From positions 62,001-126,000 of the forward strand of contig NZ_JSUS01000071.1 of the NCBI RefSeq assembly GCF_000805455.1: DNA of 64,000 nt. The letters run 5' to 3'. Numbering within the stretch: position 1 is the stretch's first letter; the number at the start of each line of letters is the position of its first letter. A program made the position numbers and the translations under genes. Origin of the DNA: Acinetobacter sp. A47. Its GTDB lineage: Bacteria; Pseudomonadota; Gammaproteobacteria; Pseudomonadales; Moraxellaceae. Below, piece by piece: positions 9,209 to 18,205 of this stretch. The notes below the pieces were generated by a model. It was not told the DNA's origin. It searched no databases and worked only from the letters and a program-made list of their open reading frames with translations.

Positions 9209-10159
9209 TTATCCTAGACCATTGTACTGATGAATCCTCTTTATTACGTCTAGATAGTTATGTTCAACAAGATCCATAATAGTATCCTTTAATAAATTAT
9301 GTGTTATCAATGTTTTAATAACTAAATGCGTCCCATGTTTTACAGGAACCAAATAAGGTAAAGGATAGGCTTTTAAAATTATATCTTTTATAAACCTTAC
9401 ATCACCATTATCTAAAGGATCAAAAATAATAAAGACAGGCTTAGTTGTTTTAGGTACTTTATCTATAGGTACATGCTTATACTCAATCTCTTTATAATCT
9501 GGATGCCTAATAGAAGGATGAACTAGAAGTTTTGGTGCTCCTGCAATAATTGTTGCATCTATTACTCCTCCAAAATAACAAGCACAATACCCCCCTAAGC
9601 TTGTTCCATAAATATAAGTTTTTTTATCTTTTGTTCTAGGCTTAACAATTCTTTCAAATAACTCTATATTTAAATCTTGATATTGATTCTTATCATGTTT
9701 ATGTAATGCAATTAGATTCCATCCATTTGATAAAAGAAACTCAGCACCAAATGGAGAAGTAGTTTTATTAGTTTGAGAAGAATTGAAAGTGACAAATGTT
9801 ATATTTGAATCTTGATCATATTCAGTAATTTTTATCTTTCCATCTTCATATAATAATTCCTCTTTTATGACAAAGATTCGACCGTATTTATCTAAATAGA
9901 AAAATCTTTTTAAGGTTATTTTATCTTTTTCTAAAGTTGTATTTTCACATTCTGGACGATTAAACAACTTTAGGCAATAAACCTTATTTCTATCTAAAAC
10001 TACATCTATGCTAGAACTAGTATTTTTAGTGTAGGACTTTGCTGCTAATCTCTTATTTCCTCTTAATATATAAAAAGCAAAGTCCGAACCTAAGTTCTTT
10101 TTTACATATACTGTAAAATTACTATCTGTGTAAGTAACTTTCTCAAAATCAAAGCTCAT
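9209..10159 (-). CDS. Alpha/beta-hydrolase-like protein of the kps operon
   Basis: A 316-residue protein starting at the ATG at 10157-10159 (MSFDFEKVTY), with AAGG 9 nt upstream; a longer frame would start with TTG. The first 120 residues are beta-rich and unassigned. The C-terminal half is an alpha/beta hydrolase: nucleophile elbow YGTSLGGYCACYFGG (about 183-197), an acid in IIFDPLDNGD (about 245-255) and a His in PVKHGTHLVIK (about 272-282), so a full Ser-Asp-His triad is present. No signal peptide is seen. It lies 20 nt downstream of the epimerase and 91 nt upstream of the lyase-like gene. The role (de-acylation, transfer or ester formation on the polymer) is unknown. Confidence 0.6.
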   Translation of the reverse strand: MSFDFEKVTYTDSNFTVYVKKNLGSDFAFYILRGNKRLAAKSYTKNTSSSIDVVLDRNKVYCLKLFNRPECENTTLEKDKITLKRFFYLDKYGRIFVIKEELLYEDGKIKITEYDQDSNITFVTFNSSQTNKTTSPFGAEFLLSNGWNLIALHKHDKNQYQDLNIELFERIVKPRTKDKKTYIYGTSLGGYCACYFGGVIDATIIAGAPKLLVHPSIRHPDYKEIEYKHVPIDKVPKTTKPVFIIFDPLDNGDVRFIKDIILKAYPLPYLVPVKHGTHLVIKTLITHNLLKDTIMDLVEHNYLDVIKRIHQYNGLG

Positions 10160-10179
10160 AAAATTATACCTTAAGCAAA

Positions 10180-11109
10180 TTAAATACAACTCTCAATTTG
10201 AGAAAAATTATCACCTATAATACTTATCAATAAACTATTATCAGAAATAGATTCTTTAATATCTCCAATACGTTGATCTTTATAAGTAGGCTTAATATGC
10301 TCTGAGTTATACTTTCTCTTTAGAATATTAACCAACTGATTAACTGTAGTACTCTTACCTGTACCAGTACAAACAACTAAAAAATTATTACTATCAATAT
10401 CATGATTCATAAGTTTTATATTTGCTTGAGCTACATCTTTAACATATATAAAGTCACGGTATTGTTCACCATCGCCATAAATGGTTATTGGAAGTTCTTG
10501 CTTAATACGATCATCAAATATAGAAATTACTCCACTATACTCGCTATGTGGATCTTGTCGTGGGCCATATACATTAAAATATCTTAAAGCTATACATTCT
10601 AAGCCATATTGATAAGCATATAGCTGCATATATTGTTCAGTAACAAGCTTCTCTAAACCATACGGTGAAATCGGTCTAGTCACTGACTTTTCATTTTTTG
10701 GTAAAGTAGGCTCATCTCCATAAACAGCTGCACTACTAGCAAACAATAAACGTTTTACAGCATTCTTCCTTGAAGCTTCAAGAACACTTAATGAACCCCT
10801 AATATTAACTTCATTCGTAAATATTGGATTTTCTACAGAAGTTTGAACTGATGCTATAGCGGCCTCATGAAAAACATATTTAATATTATGCTTTTTCATG
10901 ACTTCACATAACTCATCATGATTGCAAATATCTAAATTATAAAAAATAAAATTATTTGAAATACCTTTTAGGAAATCAATGTTCGATTGTTTACCGGAGT
11001 AAAAATTATCAACTCCCACAACAATGTTGTGGGGCTGTCTTAATAACTCTTCACAAATATGAGAACCGATGAACCCAGCTGCGCCAGTAACTAAATATAT
11101 CTTTTCCAT
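10180..11109 (-). CDS. NAD-dependent sugar-nucleotide 4-epimerase
   Basis: A 309-residue extended short-chain dehydrogenase/reductase of the UDP-hexose or UDP-HexNAc 4-epimerase type. The N-terminal NAD motif is VTGAAGFIGSH (about 7-17), the active site is SSAAVYGDE...SPYGLEKLVTEQY with YxxxK (about 150-160), and the substrate loop is RYFNVYGPRQDP (about 177-188). It resembles Gne/WbpP-type enzymes that interconvert GlcNAc and GalNAc (or Glc and Gal) donors; choosing between them needs the substrate-loop alignment. It is slightly shorter at the C-terminus than typical 320-340-residue members. It lies 4 nt downstream of the double glycosyltransferase in the kpsM-led operon. Confidence 0.82.
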   Translation of the reverse strand: MEKIYLVTGAAGFIGSHICEELLRQPHNIVVGVDNFYSGKQSNIDFLKGISNNFIFYNLDICNHDELCEVMKKHNIKYVFHEAAIASVQTSVENPIFTNEVNIRGSLSVLEASRKNAVKRLLFASSAAVYGDEPTLPKNEKSVTRPISPYGLEKLVTEQYMQLYAYQYGLECIALRYFNVYGPRQDPHSEYSGVISIFDDRIKQELPITIYGDGEQYRDFIYVKDVAQANIKLMNHDIDSNNFLVVCTGTGKSTTVNQLVNILKRKYNSEHIKPTYKDQRIGDIKESISDNSLLISIIGDNFSQIESCI

Positions 11110-11113
11110 GACA

Positions 11114-13294
11114 TCACCCTAAGTCTTTATATATAAAGTTAAAATATGCTTTTATTGTGATATTTAAATCAAAATTTTCTTTCGCATATTTTTTTACCTT
11201 ACTAATTTCAGCTTCAGGAAATTGGTCATTACTATATATATATTCAGCGGCTGATTTGGCATCCTTGAATATAGGAACATTTTTATATACTCCTTCAGCA
11301 CCTGGCCAGTTAAAAATAATAGGTTTTGCACCTGATGCCATACCTTCAGCAGCAGCAGTATGACAGCCTTCAATATCACTAGTTGAAAGCATCCATCCAA
11401 TTTTTCTAAACCAAGCAGCTACATCGGCACCATATTCGTCAAAAATAACACCATTTTTTAAGATCGGATTATTTTCAATTCTCTGGTATTGCTCTAAAAA
11501 GTAATTTTTCTCATCTTCTTTAACCCATACAAAAGGAATATCCCATGGGTGTTTAGACTTTATACGTAATGTATATCTAGAATCTAAACTACGTAAATGC
11601 TCAAGAATATCTAAAGCACGATCTAATCTTTTTAAGGTCGGAACCATACCTAGTAGACCTAGAGTATATTGATAAGATCTTGCTTTAGGTCTATTGAATA
11701 GATCAATATCTGCATATTGTGGAATAGTAGATATTTTTTCTTCCAGCCAACCATAATTTTCGATACAATGATTTTTTATATAATCACTTACTACTATTAC
11801 TTTTTCAACATTTTCAAATTTAATTAAATTTGGTTGATTAGTCGTAATCTCAAAACGATGTAAACGAATCAGTAATTTTTGATGAGGCAATTTATTTTGA
11901 CTATAATAAACTGCTGCTCCTACTGCCCACTCACAAAGAATAACATCTGCCCACTCTAAAAGCTCTTTCGACTTTTTCACATCGTGTCGAAGAGTAGTAA
12001 TCCAATTATCGAATTTAACTTCCAGATTATTATCTTTGAGCAACTCATTAATAACTCTTGTAAAGAATTTATTATCATGAGATGCAATTAGAACTTTCAT
12101 TTTCTCCTTAAGAATAGGTTTTTCTATTACTTCTTGCTGCTCATAAAAGGGAGCCAACTTTATTTTATAAGTATTAGAAAAACTATATTCTTGAGCAACT
12201 TCCTGTAATTTTTTAGACCAATAAATATATAATTTTGGATAATTAACAAAACTATCTACAACTGATGGAATTTCATCTATTGAGCTAATGAATCCGGGAT
12301 AGTCATTTCCAACCAATCTTATATTAGCAGCTGTTTTCTTCAATAATGGTAAGGTACCAACTGACATTGCTTCTAATAGTTTAGTTGAAATTTCATTACT
12401 AGTATCATATACCTCTTGTCTTAATGAAAGCATAAATGAGGCTTGAGATACTTTTTGAATAGTTGCTTTACGATCTAACTGTTTTATCCATGTAAAATTA
12501 GAATAATTTTCAGAATTAGTTAATTTCTCTTTAATTCTGCTTACGAATCCTTTATCGAGTTTAGATGAGTTGATTTTAGAACCAACATACATAAGTTGAT
12601 ATTTATTAAAATTATCAACAAATAGTAGATCTAAAAAATCCTCAACATAGTATTGCTTATCTAGCTTTCCTGCATATATCAAAATAGGATTTTTAATTTT
12701 TTTCTGTATTGTTTTAGTCATTGTCTTCTTAAAATCAGGGACAATTGGATTTAAAACAATAACTTTACCAATAAAATCAGGATACTTATAATCAAAGTAT
12801 GACCGCATCTCCTCAGTTTGAAGAATTACTCTTGCAATATAAGGTAATGCTTTCTTTATAATATCCTGCTCATAATCATCCTCATATATATTTAATTTAG
12901 CAAAATATGTATCAACTTTTGATAAAATTTTCTTATAAGATGGATTGTCGGCCTTATTTACTAACTCTTTTAAATATCTTGGAGCTCTTAATATAATATG
13001 ATCTAAATGGATCTTTTTATCCAAACCATTTAAAATAGTAAACAATTCATAAGTTGAGCAAGGGTTTTCGTTATCTTTTACTATATAAGGATTATTAAAA
13101 AGATCTATAATATTTACATGTGGAATTTCATCCAACAAAATACGAGAAGTAATTTTATCTCTTAAAATTAAATAAACATTAAACTTATCTTTTGGAAAAA
13201 TTGATGATATAGATTGTAACCAGATAGATGAGCCATCTATACCATTAGTTGATATATCACCAAATATAGCAACATTCTTCTTATTTACAATCAT
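11114..13294 (-). CDS. Large two-domain (GT-B x2) glycosyltransferase
   Basis: A 726-residue protein with two consecutive GT4-like GT-B units. The first (about 1-380) contains PILIYAGKLDKQYYVEDFLD and the C-terminal donor-site segment EISTKLLEAMSVGTLPLLKK. The second (about 400-726) starts MKVLIASHDNKFFTRVINE and contains YTLGLLGMVPTLKRLDRAL and STSDIEGCHTAAAEGMASGA. No membrane segment is visible. Two catalytic units in one chain suggest either two consecutive linkages or a polymerase that forms an alternating disaccharide, a common design in ABC-type capsule systems. Its ATG overlaps the stop of the upstream 217-residue gene by one base (TAATG). It is A+T-rich relative to wecB/wecC. Confidence 0.78.
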   Translation of the reverse strand: MIVNKKNVAIFGDISTNGIDGSSIWLQSISSIFPKDKFNVYLILRDKITSRILLDEIPHVNIIDLFNNPYIVKDNENPCSTYELFTILNGLDKKIHLDHIILRAPRYLKELVNKADNPSYKKILSKVDTYFAKLNIYEDDYEQDIIKKALPYIARVILQTEEMRSYFDYKYPDFIGKVIVLNPIVPDFKKTMTKTIQKKIKNPILIYAGKLDKQYYVEDFLDLLFVDNFNKYQLMYVGSKINSSKLDKGFVSRIKEKLTNSENYSNFTWIKQLDRKATIQKVSQASFMLSLRQEVYDTSNEISTKLLEAMSVGTLPLLKKTAANIRLVGNDYPGFISSIDEIPSVVDSFVNYPKLYIYWSKKLQEVAQEYSFSNTYKIKLAPFYEQQEVIEKPILKEKMKVLIASHDNKFFTRVINELLKDNNLEVKFDNWITTLRHDVKKSKELLEWADVILCEWAVGAAVYYSQNKLPHQKLLIRLHRFEITTNQPNLIKFENVEKVIVVSDYIKNHCIENYGWLEEKISTIPQYADIDLFNRPKARSYQYTLGLLGMVPTLKRLDRALDILEHLRSLDSRYTLRIKSKHPWDIPFVWVKEDEKNYFLEQYQRIENNPILKNGVIFDEYGADVAAWFRKIGWMLSTSDIEGCHTAAAEGMASGAKPIIFNWPGAEGVYKNVPIFKDAKSAAEYIYSNDQFPEAEISKVKKYAKENFDLNITIKAYFNFIYKDLG

Positions 13295-13947
13295 TACAAA
13301 ACGCTCTTATCAAACAATACATTATTAAATACTGACAATCTATCTAAAATAATAGGATATAAAGCTAGATCATTCTGATGAATCAAAACCTTATTAATTC
13401 TATTATTTTTCAACAATAGATCTAACAACTGATTTGTTCTAGGAATATCATCGTAAGTACCAAAATAGCTCCATAATGGACTGTCAGTTATATGAGATAA
13501 GTTCAATTCTATCTCGTCAAAATTACCATACATTAATAACTCTTTAAAATTATTAGGAGTTACTAATGTCCAGCCATTTTCTTTTGATAGCTCATAACTA
13601 AATGTTAATACCTGCTTTCTATCTTTCAAAATAGGTAAAAAATAGTATTGTGGACTTGGTTCATCTTTGTTTATTTGAACTTGTGAGTTATTACTGACTA
13701 TTTCCTGCTTTAGAATTACCTTACTCTCTTGAAGCGCAGTATTTTTTACACTTGCCTTTTTAGTAGCAGCTAGAAGTTCTTTGATAAACTTATTTAACTC
13801 TAAAATTTTTATAGAATTAGGCCTATCATAAAACTTCATAATTGCCATACCAACACGAAAAGCATGTGTATTCTGTAGTTGGAAGACTTTTTTCTCTAAA
13901 TCATGAATATAATTTTCAATTTCATGAACCGTTTTTAGTTCTTTCAT
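13294..13947 (-). CDS. Unrecognised protein coupled to the double glycosyltransferase
   Basis: A 217-residue protein not recognised as a known family. The N-terminal 70 residues look helical and partly coiled-coil (IENYIHDLEKKVFQLQNTH), with the segment HAFRVGMAIMKFYDRP, similar in style to N-terminal linker regions of some large capsule glycosyltransferases. After a polar linker (about 75-105) comes an alpha/beta-looking C-terminal part. Its stop overlaps the start of the 726-residue glycosyltransferase (TAATG), so stoichiometric production is likely and it could be a partner or scaffold. It lies 11 nt downstream of wecC. No signal peptide or transmembrane segment. Confidence 0.55.
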   Translation of the reverse strand: MKELKTVHEIENYIHDLEKKVFQLQNTHAFRVGMAIMKFYDRPNSIKILELNKFIKELLAATKKASVKNTALQESKVILKQEIVSNNSQVQINKDEPSPQYYFLPILKDRKQVLTFSYELSKENGWTLVTPNNFKELLMYGNFDEIELNLSHITDSPLWSYFGTYDDIPRTNQLLDLLLKNNRINKVLIHQNDLALYPIILDRLSVFNNVLFDKSVL

Positions 13948-13958
13948 CTTTTGCCTGA

Positions 13959-15188
13959 TTACCCCACAAAACTCATTACAGAATCAGCTGGCAGCTGAAT
14001 AAACTCGGTATGTTTTACTAAAACAGCACGGACATCTGCTTGCTCTAAAGCCTCTTCCAAGTCTACTAAACGGCCATTTTTAATTTCAGCAGGTAACTTA
14101 TGAATATTTGGTTCAACCAGGAATAATTCGACATCGTGGTTTAGACCGAACTCTTTAGCGATCTCAACTGCTGGGCTTTCACGCAAGTCATCAATATCTG
14201 GTTTAAATGCCAGACCTAGTAGAGCAACTTTTGGTTTACGGCCTAAAGCACCTAGTTTCTCGATTTCATTTTCAATTTGCTGGATTACCCATTTTGGCTT
14301 GTAATCGTTCACTTCACGTGCTGAACGTACCATTTTTGCCAGCTCAGGAGTTTTATTGACAATAAACCATGGATCGACAGCGATACAGTGACCACCAACG
14401 CCTGCACCAGGTCTTAAAATATTGACACGAGGATGATGGTTGGCAAGCTTGATCAGCTCCCATACATCAATGTCTAATCGGTCGCAGATCAATGAAAGCT
14501 CATTGGCAAAGGCAATATTGACATCACGGAAAGCATTTTCAGTGAGTTTGGTCATTTCTGCAGTACGGGCGTTGGTCTCTAGTAGCTCACCTTTTACAAA
14601 GATACGGTAAACATCTTTGGCCTTTTGAGTACAAGCTGGTGTCATACCGCCAATGGTACGGTTGTTTTCAACCAGTTCACGAATGACATGCCCCGGCAAA
14701 ACACGTTCAGGGCAATAGGCAATATGTACGTCTACATCGGTGTCGGTCTCATGCTTAGCAAATTTAAGCTCCGGACGTAACGCAGATAACCACTCTACCA
14801 TTTGCTCTGTCGCACCGACTGGAGAAGTCGATTCAAGAATGACAATATTGCCCTTCTCCAGTACAGGCGCAATGGTATTGACTGCAGCTTCGATATAAGA
14901 AAGGTCCGGTGTATAGTCTTCGCCTTTAAATGGTGTTGGTACCGCAATTAAAAAAGCATCGGCAGGTTCAGGCTGTAAAGAGGCTTTTAAATGGCCAGAA
15001 GCGACTACTTTTTTAACGATTTCTTCCAGACCCGGCTCAACAATATGGATTTTACCTTCATTGATGGTATCAATCGCATACTGGTTAACATCAAGCCCTA
15101 TAACTTGTGCTCCAGCATTTGCAAACATGGTTGCTGTCGGTAAACCAATATAACCTAGACCACTAACTGAAATTTTTAACTCTGACAT
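13959..15188 (-). CDS. wecC: UDP-N-acetyl-D-mannosaminuronate dehydrogenase (WecC type)
   Basis: A 409-residue UDP-sugar dehydrogenase that oxidises UDP-ManNAc to UDP-ManNAcA with two NAD. The N-terminus ISVSGLGYIGLPTATMFA carries the Rossmann GxGxxG, the middle EMTKLTENAFRDVNIAFANE carries the catalytic Lys and Asn, and GAGVGGHCIAVDPWF carries the catalytic Cys in the WecC-type context. The C-terminal substrate domain includes ALLGLAFKPDIDDLRESPA. Length is normal. With wecB immediately upstream it supplies the uronate donor for the Kps polymer. The higher G+C content compared with the next genes suggests it entered or evolved with the conserved kps part. Confidence 0.92.
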   Translation of the reverse strand: MSELKISVSGLGYIGLPTATMFANAGAQVIGLDVNQYAIDTINEGKIHIVEPGLEEIVKKVVASGHLKASLQPEPADAFLIAVPTPFKGEDYTPDLSYIEAAVNTIAPVLEKGNIVILESTSPVGATEQMVEWLSALRPELKFAKHETDTDVDVHIAYCPERVLPGHVIRELVENNRTIGGMTPACTQKAKDVYRIFVKGELLETNARTAEMTKLTENAFRDVNIAFANELSLICDRLDIDVWELIKLANHHPRVNILRPGAGVGGHCIAVDPWFIVNKTPELAKMVRSAREVNDYKPKWVIQQIENEIEKLGALGRKPKVALLGLAFKPDIDDLRESPAVEIAKEFGLNHDVELFLVEPNIHKLPAEIKNGRLVDLEEALEQADVRAVLVKHTEFIQLPADSVMSFVG

Positions 15189-15243
15189 GGATTTTCTCTA
15201 CAATCTTAAAAATACGTTTCTATTGTTCGTTGATGCTTTACGA

Positions 15244-16365
15244 TTAGGCAAACTGCTTTAAATGCTCAACAATTCTTTGACAGGCAAGACCGTCACCATA
15301 CGGGTTGTGCGCCAGGCTCATCTGCTGATGTAGCGCATCATCATCCAATAGTGCAGCGGTTTGCTGAATAATTAACTCTTTTGATGTGCCGACCAGCTTT
15401 ACCGTACCTGCTTCAACTGCTTCCTGACGTTCTGTGGTATCGCGCATAACCAGTACAGGAATACCTAACGATGGGGCTTCTTCCTGAATACCGCCAGAAT
15501 CGGTCAAAATGATATGACTGTGCTGCATGAGCCAGATAAACTGGACGTATTCTTGTGGTTCAATCAGCTTAATGTTATCAACACCATCAAGGTACTGATA
15601 AACGGGCTGCATCACGTTCGGGTTCATATGCACCGGATAGACAAACTCAACTGCCGGATAACGCTCTGCCAAGGCTTTAATGGCTTTACAGATATTCTCA
15701 AAGCCTTCACCAAAGTTTTCACGGCGGTGACCTGTGATCAGGACACGTTTTTTGCTTAGATCCAGCATGTGGAAATGAGCACGCATGTCTTGCTGTAAGG
15801 CTTCGTTATTATTGAGCTGGTCTTTGACGTAGAGCAGTGCATCAATCACGGTATTGCCGGTAATGCAGATTTTGCTTTGATCGATATGTTCTTGCAGTAA
15901 ATGGTTGGCAGAGGTCTGTGTCGGGCAGAAATGCCATTTGGCAATTACACTGGTCAACTGACGATTGGCTTCTTCCGGCCACGGCGAATAAATGTCATAA
16001 GTTCGCAAGCCCGCTTCTACATGGCCAACATCAATTTTTTGATAGAAAGCTGCCATCGCAGTACTGAGCGTGGTTGAGGTATCGCCATGCACCAATACCA
16101 GATCAGGTTTACAGTCAACCAGAACCTCTTCAAGCGCCAGCATCATGCGGGCATTCAACTCTGTCAGGCTTTGCCCTGCTTTCATAATATTCAGGTCATA
16201 ATCGGGCTGGATATCAAATACAGATAAAACAGAGTCCAACATTTGTCGATGCTGTGCCGTGATGCAAACCTTGGTTTCAAAAGCAGGATCTGCACTTAAT
16301 AATTTTACCAGAGGCGCCATTTTGATCGCCTCAGGTCTTGTTCCGAACACAACTAACACTTTCAT
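15244..16365 (-). CDS. wecB: UDP-N-acetylglucosamine 2-epimerase (non-hydrolysing, WecB type)
   Basis: A 373-residue non-hydrolysing 2-epimerase that makes UDP-ManNAc from UDP-GlcNAc. Visible signatures are VVFGTRPEAIKMAPLVK at the N-terminus, VHGDTSTTLSTAMAAFY (about 93-109), GLRTYDIYSPWPEEANR (about 120-136), TGHRRENFG (about 210-218) and LTDSGGIQEEAPSLGIPVLVMRD (in part, about 286-310). Length is typical. It lies between kpsD (137-nt gap) and wecC (55-nt gap); the A+T-rich gap upstream could hold a weak internal promoter but none is convincing. Together with WecC it defines ManNAcA as a likely component of the ABC-exported capsule. Confidence 0.93.
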   Translation of the reverse strand: MKVLVVFGTRPEAIKMAPLVKLLSADPAFETKVCITAQHRQMLDSVLSVFDIQPDYDLNIMKAGQSLTELNARMMLALEEVLVDCKPDLVLVHGDTSTTLSTAMAAFYQKIDVGHVEAGLRTYDIYSPWPEEANRQLTSVIAKWHFCPTQTSANHLLQEHIDQSKICITGNTVIDALLYVKDQLNNNEALQQDMRAHFHMLDLSKKRVLITGHRRENFGEGFENICKAIKALAERYPAVEFVYPVHMNPNVMQPVYQYLDGVDNIKLIEPQEYVQFIWLMQHSHIILTDSGGIQEEAPSLGIPVLVMRDTTERQEAVEAGTVKLVGTSKELIIQQTAALLDDDALHQQMSLAHNPYGDGLACQRIVEHLKQFA

Positions 16366-16502
16366 ATTTTCACCAAATTATTCAATAATTTATTAAAAAA
16401 ATTATTGTTTCAACACCAGACTCTATGAATAGACCTGCTTTCTCCTGAACCCTATATCCATCAGGGGAATACAGCCTATACATATCATCATCAAATTATT
16501 TT

Positions 16503-18200
16503 CTATAAATCCAAGGCGACCTTGGCTGCAATGGCAATCTGGTACAGCACTTGCGTGATACCACGTGTTAACTCCACTACCTTGGTTTGTGCCTTAGGCA
16601 AGACTAAAATTTCATCGCCCTGCTGAATCTTATAACGCTTACTGACCAGTTCGGACTCACCATTTTGATGGATCACCACCAGTTTTGATTTATTGGATTT
16701 CTGGGTAAAACCACCAACCTGATCAATATAAGATGCGGCAGTCATATTGGGCTGCCAGACCACACCATTCGGGAAGGTGACTTCACCATGCACCATAATG
16801 ACGGAGGTTTTTTCCGGAATATTCAGAATGTCGCCATTTTCCAGAATGACATCATCAAAGTCTTTCGGATTAAGTACCACTTGCCCCTTCGGCTCAACGG
16901 TACGGGCCTTGGCAATAAACTGTTTTACCAGTTCGGCATCTTTTACCCGCAGATTGGCTTCTTCCTGCGTGGTGGAACGTACAGAAAATGTGGCTTCTTC
17001 AAGTTTATCTAAAGAAACGTTGAGCATTTCTTTCTGGCGTTTTGCTACCGATGGGCGGAAGAGTTGTAACGCCTGAACTTCAGACAAGGTATTTGGCTGG
17101 ATCTGCTTGAGCACTTCCGAAAGTTTGGAGCCATAAGGTAATACTACTGCATGGGCACCATTATGGGCACCTTCAATACGTACCTGAATGGTACCTGCAT
17201 AACGATCGGCCGTAACCGTTAAGATATCACCATCTTCAATCACAACATTACTGGCAGCCGAAAGCGGATAGTATTCACTCCGGTATTCGGCTCCCTGACG
17301 GCGCATAATACTGACATTGGTAGCGCCCGGTTTAAGCTTGGCGACGGTCAATGCTTGAGCGACGGTGACTTCGGGAACATTAAACTCGAAATCGTAGGCA
17401 TTGAACACTTCGCCGGAAACCGAGAAAGTATGACTACGCGGCGCGACCACAATCACATCACCATCACGGAAACTGAACGGTTGCAGCTTACCTGCGATCA
17501 GAAAGTCATAAAGATTGACATACTGCTTTAGCTGGCCATTGCGCATAATCCGGATATCGACATAACTGCCGCGCTGTGCATCGACCCCGCCAGCACGGTC
17601 CAGATAAGCCAGTACGCTGTCATTGGCGACACCACCGTAAGAACCTGGCTGGTTGACAAAACCAGTGACCATAACCTTAACCGGTTGTGACTGAACCAGT
17701 GCGGCATAGACACCGACATTGGCCACATAGGTTTTACGTACATAGCCTTCAATCAGGGACTGCAAGCGGCCATTGGTAGTACCCGCCACCTTCACCGGAC
17801 CGACATTGGGAATAAAAATATTGCCTTGAGGGTCAACCGTTAAAGTTCCGGCAAACTGGTAAGCGCCCCATAGACGCAAGTTAATATTATCACCCGGGTT
17901 AAGCACATAACTGTCATTAAAGGTAGAGCCTGCAGTGCTGGCAAAAGCCCCTTTAAACAGTTGCTCACCAAACATTCTGGTTGCGGTCGGGTATTTCGGT
18001 GCACTACTTGGCGAAAGCCCGACCACCGACTGACTTGGTAAAATGGTGTTATCAGCAACATTATTATTTGTCTGGGACTGATTATTATTGGCCTGACCGA
18101 CATTGCTGGCTAGCTCTTGCGGTAACAGAGACTGTAAATCTGCCGCATAGCTATAAAACGATGACATGGCGAGCATACTGGTGATTAATATCTTTTTCAT
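16503..18200 (-). CDS. kpsD: KpsD-type capsule export protein (periplasm/outer membrane)
   Basis: A 565-residue polysaccharide export protein with signal peptide MKKILITSMLAMSSFYSYAA. An Asn/Gln-rich linker follows, then the polysaccharide biosynthesis/export domain (YVLNPGDNINLRLWG, about 120-135; GNIFIPNVGPVKVAGT, about 147-162) and several SLBB-like domains (VKVMVTGFVNQPGSYGGVA, FSVSGEVFNAYDFEF, VIMVHGEVTFPNGVVW). It forms the trans-periplasmic and outer-membrane exit of the ABC capsule pathway together with KpsE. The length fits KpsD and differs from the 365-residue lipoprotein Wza at 59183. It lies 5 nt after kpsE, in the same operon. Confidence 0.92.
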   Translation of the reverse strand: MKKILITSMLAMSSFYSYAADLQSLLPQELASNVGQANNNQSQTNNNVADNTILPSQSVVGLSPSSAPKYPTATRMFGEQLFKGAFASTAGSTFNDSYVLNPGDNINLRLWGAYQFAGTLTVDPQGNIFIPNVGPVKVAGTTNGRLQSLIEGYVRKTYVANVGVYAALVQSQPVKVMVTGFVNQPGSYGGVANDSVLAYLDRAGGVDAQRGSYVDIRIMRNGQLKQYVNLYDFLIAGKLQPFSFRDGDVIVVAPRSHTFSVSGEVFNAYDFEFNVPEVTVAQALTVAKLKPGATNVSIMRRQGAEYRSEYYPLSAASNVVIEDGDILTVTADRYAGTIQVRIEGAHNGAHAVVLPYGSKLSEVLKQIQPNTLSEVQALQLFRPSVAKRQKEMLNVSLDKLEEATFSVRSTTQEEANLRVKDAELVKQFIAKARTVEPKGQVVLNPKDFDDVILENGDILNIPEKTSVIMVHGEVTFPNGVVWQPNMTAASYIDQVGGFTQKSNKSKLVVIHQNGESELVSKRYKIQQGDEILVLPKAQTKVVELTRGITQVLYQIAIAAKVALDL

Positions 18201-18205
18201 TTCAC

